A stretch of DNA of 10,261 bases, taken from NCBI RefSeq assembly GCF_946998835.1, contig NZ_CAMQAZ010000048.1, positions 1 through 10,261 on the forward strand, in the 5' to 3' direction. This stretch comes from an uncultured Corynebacterium sp. Lineage in GTDB: Bacteria; Actinomycetota; Actinomycetes; Mycobacteriales; Mycobacteriaceae. The notes below the pieces were generated by a model. The model made no database searches. It was given only the letters and a program-made list of their open reading frames with translations, and was not told the origin of the DNA. Numbering within the stretch: position 1 is the first letter of the stretch; every line of letters starts with the position of its first letter. The translations under genes and the position numbers were made by a program. Of the stretch, positions 1-6,469 are shown in pieces.

Positions 1-254
1 ACCACAGCATCGATGGTGGCGGACTCTTCCTCGGAGAGGTGTTCGGTGGACACGCGGCCTTCCACCAGGGCCTTGTCGGCGCCGGTGCGCACGCGGCCGG
101 CGTCGGCACGCGCGCCACAGAGCAACTTGAGGCTGGTGACCACCATGGTCTTGCCCGCGCCAGTTTCGCCTGTGAGTACGGTCAGGCCTGGGCTGAATTC
201 AAGCGTCGCATCGGGGATTACGCCGAGGTCGCGGATGGAAATCTCAGTCAGCAT
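1..254 (-). CDS. recN: DNA repair protein RecN, N-terminal 84 codons (cut by window edge)
   Basis: RecN is a cytosolic SMC-like ATPase that acts early in recombinational repair of DNA double-strand breaks. The visible part begins MLTEISIRDLGVI, the typical RecN opening. It has a Walker A motif GETGAGKT at residues 34-41, followed by a segment (GARADAGRVRTGADKALVEG) typical of the RecN head domain. The ATG at 254 was chosen because the usual RecN N-terminus starts exactly there. A purine-rich stretch (AGGGAAGGA) lies about 15 nt upstream, somewhat far for a ribosome binding site. It follows nadK by 58 bases on the same strand, so it is probably the last visible gene of the phosphatase-tlyA-nadK unit; the same order (Rv1694-Rv1696) occurs in M. 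tuberculosis. The coiled-coil and C-terminal head lie outside the window. Confidence 0.93.
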   Translation of the reverse strand, partial: MLTEISIRDLGVIPDATLEFSPGLTVLTGETGAGKTMVVTSLKLLCGARADAGRVRTGADKALVEGRVSTEHLSEEESATIDAV

Positions 255-312
255 GGCGCTTGCAATCAGTCCTTCCCTTGAAGTGTCGGGTCTTGTCTGC
301 CGTGTTTAGGGG

Positions 313-1311
313 CTATTGAGCTTCGGCGGGGCCGCGCCACCCGGACGTCGGCAAGCGGAACTTGTGCACCAGACGATCGGCGAACGGCTGCTCGTCCAGA
401 CGCACCCAGCGCACCGGCTGCACGCCACGCTCGATTTCGATGCGGCTGCCCGGAGGCATAGAGATATTGCGGAAACCATCGAGCACCGCAACTGCCTCGG
501 CGGTGTCGTGGTTGGTTTCAATGGCGATGGTCGAATGCGGGGAGATCACCAGCGGGCGGGAGAACAGCGCGTGGGCGTTATTGGGCACGACCAGCATGGC
601 GTCGAGTTCCGGCCAGAGCACGGGCCCACCTGCGGAAAAGGCGTACGCGGTGGAGCCTGTCGGCGTGGAAATTAGCACGCCGTCACAGCCGTAGGAACTC
701 ACCGGGCGGCCATCGACCTCCAGGATGACATCCAGCACGCCGCGGCGGTTAACGTTTTCGATGCTGACTTCGTTCAGTGCCCAACCCGAGCCAATTACGC
801 GGCCGGTGGTGTCACGGACGGTGGCGCGGATGGTCATGCGGTCCTCGATACGCCAGGAACGCTTGATAACGCGATTAATCGCCTCCGTCATGGACTCCTG
901 CTCCCACTCGGCGAGGAAGCCCACGTGCCCCATGTTGATGCCGAGCACCGGCAGATCAGCCGAATGCGCAATATCCGCGGCGCGCAGGAAGGTGCCGTCA
1001 CCGCCGAGGACGAGGACGAGTTCGCATCCCGACGCCGCTTGCGGGGAATGCCAGTAGCGCGGGTACTTACCAAGCGTTGGGTGCGCGGCCAGTGCCTCCG
1101 GGTTCTTACCGGCCAGCACGCGGATATCGATGCCCGCAGCTCCGAGCAGCTCGGCGGCCTCGGCGGCCATTTCCAGGTTGGCGCTACGGCCAGTGTGTGG
1201 AACCAGCAGAATCTCGCGCTTGCCTGCGCTGGTCTTGGAGTTGTTAGTCCGTGAGCTAGTCTTCGCGCTGGTCGGTGAGCTCGTTGGTGAGCTGGTCGGT
1301 GAGCTAGTCAT
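313..1311 (-). CDS. nadK: NAD kinase (ATP/polyphosphate-dependent)
   Basis: NAD kinase phosphorylates NAD to NADP in the cytosol and so supplies the NADP pool for biosynthesis. The 332-aa product has the family signatures in order: GGDGT at residues 103-107 in the context VLGGDGTFLRAAD, the NE pair at 180-181 (ALNEVSIE), and the glycine/threonine-rich GCDGVLISTPTGSTAYAFS stretch at 208-226. The ATG at 1311 is preferred over an in-frame codon 19 residues upstream. It has a GGAGGGG ribosome binding site 8 nt away, and it overlaps the tlyA stop as ATGACTAG (8 bases), which suggests translational coupling. Residues 2-25 are an unusual TSSP-repeat tail encoded by a 12-bp tandem repeat; conserved NadK sequence starts near residue 31 (KREILLVPHTGR). 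Family assignment is secure; the role of the tail is unknown. Confidence 0.96.
   Translation of the reverse strand: MTSSPTSSPTSSPTSAKTSSRTNNSKTSAGKREILLVPHTGRSANLEMAAEAAELLGAAGIDIRVLAGKNPEALAAHPTLGKYPRYWHSPQAASGCELVLVLGGDGTFLRAADIAHSADLPVLGINMGHVGFLAEWEQESMTEAINRVIKRSWRIEDRMTIRATVRDTTGRVIGSGWALNEVSIENVNRRGVLDVILEVDGRPVSSYGCDGVLISTPTGSTAYAFSAGGPVLWPELDAMLVVPNNAHALFSRPLVISPHSTIAIETNHDTAEAVAVLDGFRNISMPPGSRIEIERGVQPVRWVRLDEQPFADRLVHKFRLPTSGWRGPAEAQ
1246..1305 (-). repeat. 12-bp tandem repeat encoding TSSP units in the NadK N-terminus
   Basis: Five consecutive 12-base units, read on the minus strand, start right at the end of the tlyA stop codon. The first three are AGCTCACCGACC, AGCTCACCAACG and AGCTCACCGACC; the fourth (AGCGCGAAGACT) is diverged and the fifth is AGCTCACGGACT. 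Because the unit is four codons long, gain or loss by slippage would lengthen or shorten the Ser/Thr/Pro tail of NadK without shifting the frame. Confidence 0.85.
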
Positions 1312-2152
1312 TGTGCGGCCCCTCCTCGACGGCCTTGGCGATGGCCGCAGCCATAGCCTCATCACCAATATCGCTGGCGCCGCCGTCTTTCACCAGCCAC
1401 AGGAAGAACTCCACGTTGCCGCTCGGGCCCGGCAGTGGGCTGGCCACAGCCGCTCGGAAGGACAGCCCCAGTGTGCGGGCGTATTCGGCGACTTCTTGGA
1501 CAACTTCCTGGCGCAGCGCATCGCTGCGCACGACACCACCGGAACCAAGGCGCTCCTTGCCCACCTCGAACTGCGGCTTGACCATCGGCAGCAGGTCAGC
1601 GCCCTCGTCGAGGCAGGAGACAATCGCTGGCAGGACCAGCTTCAAAGAAATAAAGGACAGGTCACCAACCATGACATCAGCCGTGCCACCGAGAATCTCA
1701 GGTGTTAGCGTGCGGACATTAGTTCGGTCGAGCACAACCACCCGCGGGTCATCCTGCAAGCGCCAAATCAGCTGACCGTAGCCGACATCAACGGCGTAGA
1801 CGGTCTCGACATCGCGACGCAGACACACATCGGTGAAACCTCCCGTTGAGGCACCGGCATCCAGCACCTTCCGGCCCTTCAAGCCCAGACCCTGCGGCTC
1901 GAAAGCTTCCAGCGCTCCGAGCAGCTTGTGCGCACCGCGCGATGCCCAGTTCTCGTCTTCTTCCAGGCCACTGACGCGAATGGACACATCCCCCGTCACC
2001 GCAGTTGCGGGCTTGGAGGCAACAAAGCCACCGACCTCCACTCGGCCGGCTTTAATCATATCCACTGCCGCCTCACGGGAGCGAGCAATCTTCCTTCGCA
2101 CCAGCTCAGCATCGAGCCTGCGCTTAGGGGCTTTCTTTGCCACCGCGTTCAC
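1304..2152 (-). CDS. tlyA: TlyA family rRNA 2'-O-methyltransferase
   Basis: TlyA methylates ribose 2'-hydroxyls in 16S and, in the mycobacterial enzyme, also 23S rRNA. Its loss in mycobacteria gives capreomycin/viomycin resistance. The 282-aa product has an N-terminal S4 RNA-binding domain (about residues 11-60: RRLDAELVRRKIARSREAA) and a Rossmann methyltransferase domain with SAM-binding LDAGASTGGFTD at 97-108. The K-D-K-E catalytic tetrad typical of 2'-O-methyltransferases is intact, as K76 (GAHK), D164 (GDLSF), K192 (VKPQFE) and E248 (GNVEF). The start is a GTG at 2152, which overlaps the stop of the preceding small gene as GTGA, with AGGGAAGG just upstream. The similarity of this fold to FtsJ and haemolysin-annotated proteins explains older 'haemolysin' names; no haemolytic role is implied. 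Confidence 0.95.
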   Translation of the reverse strand: MNAVAKKAPKRRLDAELVRRKIARSREAAVDMIKAGRVEVGGFVASKPATAVTGDVSIRVSGLEEDENWASRGAHKLLGALEAFEPQGLGLKGRKVLDAGASTGGFTDVCLRRDVETVYAVDVGYGQLIWRLQDDPRVVVLDRTNVRTLTPEILGGTADVMVGDLSFISLKLVLPAIVSCLDEGADLLPMVKPQFEVGKERLGSGGVVRSDALRQEVVQEVAEYARTLGLSFRAAVASPLPGPSGNVEFFLWLVKDGGASDIGDEAMAAAIAKAVEEGPHND

Positions 2153-2376
2153 TTTCCTTCCCTGCGTGACGAGCCCAGGGCCTCATACAAAATCTCATGC
2201 GCCCGCTCGAATTGCGCGACTCTCTCCTGCGGAGTCGGGGCTGGCGCGGACAGCGCGGCCGCAACCTGCTCCCGGACATCCTCTGGAGTTACCTCGCGTG
2301 CACCGGGCATTGCCGCCGGGCTAGGTGCAGGGCCGGGGGCGGGTTTGGGGCCCGGCTTCGGTGCGACCTCACTCAT
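2149..2376 (-). CDS. Small proline-rich conserved protein between phosphatase and tlyA
   Basis: A 75-aa protein of unknown function. Residues 1-26 are a proline/alanine/lysine tail (APKPGPKPAPGPAPSPA), probably disordered. Residues 29-70 look like two amphipathic helices (TPEDVREQVAAALSA and PQERVAQFERAHEILYEAL). No signal peptide, membrane segment or metal site is visible. The ATG at 2376 lies 6 bases after the phosphatase stop, without a strong ribosome binding site, and the stop overlaps the tlyA GTG as GTGA, so it is probably translated by coupling. M. tuberculosis has a small ORF (Rv1693) in the same slot, which argues that this gene is real. A role linked to TlyA or the ribosome is only a guess from position. 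Confidence 0.75.
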   Translation of the reverse strand: MSEVAPKPGPKPAPGPAPSPAAMPGAREVTPEDVREQVAAALSAPAPTPQERVAQFERAHEILYEALGSSRREGK

Positions 2377-2382
2377 CGGCTA

Positions 2383-3423
2383 TCACATCCGCCAGGCTGC
2401 CAGCGCCGCTGCAGCAGCCGGGCCATCCGCACGAACCTGCGCGACCTCCACTGCGCCAGCACGACCAGCCTCAGAGTTCCACACCACATCCACGACCGTC
2501 AGCAGCGCCGCCACCGCAGCCTCCGCAGGGTTCGCCAACCGGCGATCTTCCGTGTCACCGCCAGAAAGAACGATGACACCGGCCTCCGCGTCGTCGTAAC
2601 GCGCGGTGAAACCAGCCTGCGGAGCCGGACGTGCCTGATCTAGCTCACGATTCAGCGCAGTCATATCAGCACCGATGAGCGTCGGTCGGTGCTCAGGCGG
2701 CGCCGCGACAACATCCATATGCGTGGAAACTCCCGTGACCACCATAAACGTGTCCATCTTTGCGGCGTTTCCGCCCGCGATGTCGGTATCCAGGCGGTCA
2801 CCAATCGCCAACGGATTCTTCGCGCCCACGCGCTCCGCGGCCTTAATGAACATCGGCGGCTTCGGCTTACCCGCCGACAGCGGTGCGACACCCGTCGTCG
2901 TCGAAATCGCGGCAGCAACCGAACCATTGCCGACCAGGAAACCGCGCTCCGACGGCAACGTCGTATCCAAATTCGACACCAGGTAGCGCGCACCTCGCGA
3001 CACCGCCAGTGCCGCCTCCGACATCTGCTTCCACGTCATCTCACGGTTGAGCCCCTGGAACACCGCCGCAGGGTTATCATCAGCGGAATCCACGATCGTG
3101 TACCCCGCCTCACGAGCCAACTGCCTAAACGACTCCGCCCCCAACACAAAGACGTTCGAGCCCGGCTCAATGACCTCCGCCGCCATCTCAATGGCCGCCT
3201 GCGCCGACGTCATCACATCGTCCGCGTGAACGTCATAGCCCAACTCATTGAGCTGATCCGCCACCGTCTGCGGCGCGCGTGAGGCGTTGTTCGTAATAAA
3301 CACCATCGGCAACGCCGCCTCGGTCAGCCCCTCCAGCGCGTTCGGAATCGCCGCGCCACCTTCGTAAATCGTGCCATCCAAATCCAACAGAGCGGCATCA
3401 TAGGAAGAAGCGACAGAAGCCAT
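2383..3423 (-). CDS. HAD superfamily (subclass IIA) phosphatase, Rv1692-like; possible glycerol-3-phosphate phosphatase
   Basis: A cytosolic haloacid-dehalogenase phosphatase of 346 aa. Motif I is DLDGT at residues 14-18 (nucleophile D14, acid/base D16), motif II is ITNN at 43-46, motif III is K186 in GKPKPP, and motif IV is GDRLDTD at 208-214. The large cap between motifs II and III (about 70-175) is of the NagD/phosphoglycolate type (IIA). After the HAD core, about 80 residues (265-346) form a C-terminal extension, as in the mycobacterial orthologue Rv1692. That protein was described as a glycerol-3-phosphate phosphatase in glycerophospholipid recycling, and its C-terminal region was described as GNAT-like. 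The substrate here is inferred. Two starts are possible: ATG 3432 sits only 2 nt from GGAG, while ATG 3423 sits 11 nt from it; I prefer the latter, with moderate certainty. It is the first gene of the coupled phosphatase-small protein-tlyA-nadK(-recN) unit. Confidence 0.9.
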   Translation of the reverse strand: MASVASSYDAALLDLDGTIYEGGAAIPNALEGLTEAALPMVFITNNASRAPQTVADQLNELGYDVHADDVMTSAQAAIEMAAEVIEPGSNVFVLGAESFRQLAREAGYTIVDSADDNPAAVFQGLNREMTWKQMSEAALAVSRGARYLVSNLDTTLPSERGFLVGNGSVAAAISTTTGVAPLSAGKPKPPMFIKAAERVGAKNPLAIGDRLDTDIAGGNAAKMDTFMVVTGVSTHMDVVAAPPEHRPTLIGADMTALNRELDQARPAPQAGFTARYDDAEAGVIVLSGGDTEDRRLANPAEAAVAALLTVVDVVWNSEAGRAGAVEVAQVRADGPAAAAALAAWRM

Positions 3424-3467
3424 GAGGTGCATTTCTCCTTTTACGAAATAGGAACGCTTTACGACGA

Positions 3468-3496
3468 ATTGTAGATGCGCAGCCGGATTGCGTCAG
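3468..3496 (-). promoter_or_regulatory. Promoter of the HAD phosphatase-tlyA-nadK unit
   Basis: On the minus strand, CTGACG (3496-3491) and TACAAT (3473-3468) are separated by exactly 17 bases, close to a housekeeping sigma-A promoter. The predicted mRNA start is near 3461, giving a leader of about 35-40 nt that carries AAAGGAG before the phosphatase start. It lies in the 85-94-base gap after the TPR gene, so the two units may be transcribed separately. Confidence 0.65.
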
Positions 3497-3517
3497 CGGT
3501 GCGTTGGCGGCGGCTAA

Positions 3518-4648
3518 TTACTTGTTCAGCTCTTCGATGCGCTCGCGAGCATCGAGCATCTCGTCGACATCAATCTTGGCGCAGCGGGTAAACCACACCT
3601 TGGCATCGTCCTTCCGACCGGCCTCCACCAGCGCGTCAGCGTAAGCGTAGAACAAACGAGCAGCCTCGAAGTCCTCGCGGTCCGGGTTCAGATCCTGGGT
3701 CTCCAGCTCAACCAGAGCCTCATCAATCTGGCCCATATCGCGGCGGGCACCTGCGGCGACGATAGCCAGCTCAGTCTTGGACTCGTTGTCCAACTGCTTG
3801 GCTTCCTCGGAGCGAGCCAGCTCGATGGCCTTCTCCGGGCGGCCGAGGCCGCGTTCACAGTCAGCCATAACTGCGAGCATGCCCGGGCCACCGGAGATGC
3901 GGCGAGCAGCACGCAGCTCAGCTAGAGCTTCCTTCCACTCACCTGCGTGGTACGCGGCGACACCAGCGGTCTCTCGAACGACACCGACGCGACCTGCACG
4001 ATCCTTCGCTGCACGAGCGTGTTCCAGGGCACGCTTCGGGTCTTCAGCCATCAGGATTGCAGCCATAATCATGTGACGAGCGACCTTGTCGGCGTTGTCC
4101 TTAGCCAGGCTCTTCAAATCCTGGCGCACGCTCGGGTCGAGCTCGTCTGCGCGAATGTCATCTGGCAGCTTCGGCTCGTTCTTGCGGGCCTCAATGCGCT
4201 CCTCGCGGAAACCTGGGCGCTGCGGGCCAGTGCGGTGCGTACGCTTCTCATCCTGGAAGCGGCCACCACGGTTGGAGCGACGCGGCTTACCACCACGACG
4301 GTCGAAGTTGCGACCTCCCTGGCCACCGCGTCCGCCCGGGCCGCGACGCTCGCCACGATCATTGCGGTCGTTGCGGTCGTAACCACGGCCACCGCGCTCA
4401 TTGCGATCGCCGCGGTTAAAGTCACGATCATCGCGATCATCGCGACGGAAGCCCCGTGAGCCACGGGAATTGCGGTTACCACCGTGACCGCCACGGCCGC
4501 GACCACCTGGGCCACCACCCTGTCCACGACGATCGTTGCGGTTGCGGCCCTTAAATCCGCCCTCGCCACGACCATGGGAACGGTTAGACCCGCGGTTTCC
4601 GCGATTTTCTCGGCCTTCGCCAGAACGAGGACCTTCGTGCTCAGCCAT
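3518..4648 (-). CDS. RGG-rich, TPR-like protein (Rv1691-like)
   Basis: A 376-aa soluble protein in two parts. Residues about 7-131 are a strongly basic, low-complexity region full of RGG, RG, GGR and (D/N)RxDR units (GGRGRGGHGG, FRRDDRDDRDFNRGDRNERGGRGYDRNDRND), with no hydrophobic core and almost certainly disordered. Such RGG tails commonly bind RNA in other proteins. Residues about 165-370 are helical, with TPR-like pairs (AAYHAGEWKEALAELRAARR, CERGLGRPEKAIELARSEEA, YAYADALVEAGRKDDAKVWF). The ATG at 4648 has AAGGAG 10 nt upstream. The gene occupies the slot of M. tuberculosis Rv1691, which as I recall is a shorter TPR protein, so the RGG region would be an addition to the conserved part. 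No signal peptide or membrane segment is seen. Function is unknown; RNA or ribosome association is inferred from the RGG tail and from neighbours (tlyA, rnhA). Confidence 0.88.
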   Translation of the reverse strand: MAEHEGPRSGEGRENRGNRGSNRSHGRGEGGFKGRNRNDRRGQGGGPGGRGRGGHGGNRNSRGSRGFRRDDRDDRDFNRGDRNERGGRGYDRNDRNDRGERRGPGGRGGQGGRNFDRRGGKPRRSNRGGRFQDEKRTHRTGPQRPGFREERIEARKNEPKLPDDIRADELDPSVRQDLKSLAKDNADKVARHMIMAAILMAEDPKRALEHARAAKDRAGRVGVVRETAGVAAYHAGEWKEALAELRAARRISGGPGMLAVMADCERGLGRPEKAIELARSEEAKQLDNESKTELAIVAAGARRDMGQIDEALVELETQDLNPDREDFEAARLFYAYADALVEAGRKDDAKVWFTRCAKIDVDEMLDARERIEELNK

Positions 4649-4682
4649 GAAGTCGGAGCTCCTTATACGTAATGAGAAAAAG

Positions 4683-4711
4683 AATTTATGTGTTTTTCAG
4701 GCTACCAGTAA
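4683..4711 (-). promoter_or_regulatory. Candidate promoter of the RGG-TPR gene
   Basis: In the 112-base gap upstream of the RGG-TPR gene, the minus strand reads TTACTG (4711-4706), a 17-base spacer, then TAAATT (4688-4683). The -10 fits the corynebacterial TANANT pattern; the -35 is weak. The predicted leader of about 28 nt includes AAGGAG. The same gap shows only an imperfect hairpin and no clear terminator for rnhA, so some read-through from rnhA is possible. Confidence 0.45.
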
Positions 4712-4760
4712 CCCCGGATTGCCTGGTGGTCTACCTAAAAGCCAAACTTTCATATTACTG

Positions 4761-5666
4761 CTAAGACCTGCCCACATTCCAGCCCAGCAAACGGGCGGTA
4801 CCTGTGGCCTTCCCCACTGCTTCGGATAAATCCCAGACAGCCAGCCCAACCCAGTCTTCGGTGGTGAACTGCGCGGTGGCGGTGGTTCCCTCGACGCGGA
4901 GCTCATGCTCGGCATCCGAAAGCCCGTCTGGCACGGGGAGGTCTGAGCCCAGGGCGTCGTTAAGCAATGCCTTCAGCGCACGGATATTGCCCTGCTCAGC
5001 GCGCCGTGCGGCGCGACGGAAAACGGTAAGAGCTTCCTTGGCGGCATCCTCGGGCGTCACGGTGGTGTCGGCGACGAAGTCAAAGAGGCCCTCCTGCTCG
5101 AAGGTGGCGGGCTTGGGCGCCTTGAGGTCGGAAGAAGGCGCGGCGGAGGCGGCAGGCGCGGCCTTCGACTGCGAGCTGTTGGCTTGGGCGCGACTACCCG
5201 TGCCAGCGAAACCTGGCCCCTCGGGCACGGCAATGCCCTTCTGATACGCAGTGGCGGCAGCGCGGGCGCGCTGATCAGCAGCCTCGTTCATGTCGTGGCC
5301 GGAATGGCCCTTGACCCATTCGAGGTGGATATTGCGACCAACGAGCAGCTGGTCGATGTCCTGCAAAATATCAACGTTGAGGACGGGCTTGCCGTCGCGC
5401 TTCTTCCAGCCCTTGCGCTTCCACCCCGGCATCCACTTGGTGACGGAGTTAATCACGTACTGCGAATCGCACAGGACGAACAGTGGCTCGTCGGGGATGT
5501 GCGCGGTGGCGCGGAGCAGCTCGGCAAGTGCGGTGAGCTCCCCGCGGTTGTTGGTTCCCTCTTTCCATCCGCCGGCAGCCCAGCAGCTGTCGTCGATATA
5601 CCAGCACCACCCGGCAGGTCCGGGGTTGTGCAGGGCGGAACCGTCAACGGCAGCAGTAATAGTCAT
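4761..5666 (-). CDS. rnhA: Ribonuclease HI with an extra C-terminal region
   Basis: RNase HI cuts the RNA strand of RNA-DNA hybrids, removing R-loops and primers. The catalytic domain (about residues 1-140) has the full active site: D8 (AVDGSALHNPGPAG), E43 (NNRGELTAL), D67 (LCDSQYVINS), H121 in VKGHSGH, and D131 (NEAADQRAR). The basic segment MPGWKRKGWKKRDGKP is the substrate-binding handle. Typical RNase HI is about 150 aa; this one has 301. Residues 145-188 are an Ala/Ser/Pro linker, followed by a short QEGLFDF motif (191-197) and a C-terminal domain (about 203-301) that I do not recognise. The latter begins with helices (PEDAAKEALTVFRRAARRAEQGNIRALKALLND) and seems to end in strands. It is not the phosphatase domain fused to RNase HI in M. 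tuberculosis Rv2228c. The ATG at 5666 has no ribosome binding site; see the leaderless promoter. Confidence 0.93.
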   Translation of the reverse strand: MTITAAVDGSALHNPGPAGWCWYIDDSCWAAGGWKEGTNNRGELTALAELLRATAHIPDEPLFVLCDSQYVINSVTKWMPGWKRKGWKKRDGKPVLNVDILQDIDQLLVGRNIHLEWVKGHSGHDMNEAADQRARAAATAYQKGIAVPEGPGFAGTGSRAQANSSQSKAAPAASAAPSSDLKAPKPATFEQEGLFDFVADTTVTPEDAAKEALTVFRRAARRAEQGNIRALKALLNDALGSDLPVPDGLSDAEHELRVEGTTATAQFTTEDWVGLAVWDLSEAVGKATGTARLLGWNVGRS

Positions 5667-5674
5667 GAGGCTAG

Positions 5675-5680
5675 ATTGTA
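5675..5680 (-). promoter_or_regulatory. -10 element of rnhA; predicted leaderless transcript
   Basis: TACAAT (5680-5675 on the minus strand, in the context CGATACAAT) ends 8 bases before the rnhA ATG. A start site 7-9 bases after the -10 would fall on, or within a base or two of, the A of the ATG, so the mRNA would have essentially no 5' leader. This agrees with the lack of any purine-rich ribosome binding site in the 8 bases CTAGCCTC. No convincing -35 is seen. An imperfect GC-rich hairpin (GGCTG/CAGCC) just upstream, after the ATPase stop, has no T-tract. Confidence 0.6.
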
Positions 5681-5710
5681 TCGGCTGCGCGGGGCCAGCC
5701 AGGAATTGCC

Positions 5711-6469
5711 TTAAGAGCCGTAGCAGGCGACCGGGCCGTGCGGGCCCTCGACGATGTCGATCTGGGTGTTGAAGATCGGGCTTAGAATCTCCGAACGCAT
5801 CAGCTCCACAGTTGGGCCGTGCTCAACGATCTGGCCGTCCTTCACCGCACAGATGTAATCCGCGTAGCGAGCCGCGAAATTAATGTCATGCAACACCACC
5901 ACCATGGTGCGCCCCAACTCGCGCACTGCAGTGCGCAGGTGCGACATGATGTCGACCGAATGAGAAATGTCCAGGTTGTTCAACGGCTCGTCGAGAAGCA
6001 CGTAATCCGTCTCCTGGCAGAGCACCATTGCGACATACGCGCGCTGACGCTGACCACCGGAGAGCTCGTCGAGGTAGCGGCCCTGCAGCGCCTCAAGATT
6101 GAGGAACTCAATGTACTTGGAGATGATGCGCTCATCCTCGACGGTCAGCCGCCCCTGGCTGTACGGGAAGCGGCCAAAGCTGACCAGCTGACGCACGGTA
6201 AGACGAGTGACGAAGTGGTTGTCTTGGCGCAGGATCGAGAGCACCTTAGCCAGGTCCTTCGACTTGGTCTTGCCCACGTTGTACGGACCGACGTTGATGT
6301 CGCCCGAGTCGATGGCTAGAAGGCGACCAATCATAGTCAAGAGCGTGGACTTGCCCGCACCATTCGGGCCGATTAGCGCCGTGATGGAGTTGGAGGGAAT
6401 CTCCAGGTCAACGGGGCCAATCGACACTTCACTGGTATAGCTCTTGCGCACACTGTCGAGGAGAATCAT
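5711..6469 (-). CDS. Iron-siderophore ABC transporter ATP-binding protein (FepC/YclP type)
   Basis: The 252-aa ATPase powers siderophore import at the inner face of the cell membrane. Walker A GPNGAGKST is at residues 34-42, the Q-loop glutamine at Q82 (LRQDNHF), signature LSGGQ at 136-140, Walker B VLLDEP at 157-162, and the switch histidine H194 (VLHDINFAARYAD). The LRQDNHFVTRLTVRQLVSFGRFPYSQGRLT and NNLDISHSV segments are typical of the iron-siderophore group, closest in my judgement to YclP/CeuD/VctC-type ATPases. The ATG at 6469 overlaps the permease stop as ATGA, with AAGGGA about 7 nt upstream. It is the last gene of the operon; rnhA follows after 44 bases. The substrate, whether a catecholate or mixed-type siderophore, cannot be told from the ATPase. 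Confidence 0.95.
   Translation of the reverse strand: MILLDSVRKSYTSEVSIGPVDLEIPSNSITALIGPNGAGKSTLLTMIGRLLAIDSGDINVGPYNVGKTKSKDLAKVLSILRQDNHFVTRLTVRQLVSFGRFPYSQGRLTVEDERIISKYIEFLNLEALQGRYLDELSGGQRQRAYVAMVLCQETDYVLLDEPLNNLDISHSVDIMSHLRTAVRELGRTMVVVLHDINFAARYADYICAVKDGQIVEHGPTVELMRSEILSPIFNTQIDIVEGPHGPVACYGS

Noticed and set aside
1130..1708. Plus-strand open frame of 192 codons antisense to nadK and tlyA
   Set aside because: It is a shadow of two secure minus-strand genes. It has no domain and arises from GC-rich codon bias.
3947..4459. Plus-strand Ala/Thr/Val/Ile-rich frame resembling a membrane protein
   Set aside because: It is the reverse complement of the RGG-coding region, whose repeated codons give artificial hydrophobic repeats on the other strand.
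4697..4735. Possible hairpin after rnhA (AGG..ACCA / TGGT..CCT)
   Set aside because: The stem is short and broken by an internal loop, and no T-run follows closely on the minus strand, so I do not call a terminator.
5683..5700. GGCTG/CAGCC hairpin between the ATPase gene and rnhA
   Set aside because: There is only a 5-bp stem with an 8-base loop and no T-tract. It overlaps the region upstream of the rnhA -10, so it is weak evidence for a terminator.
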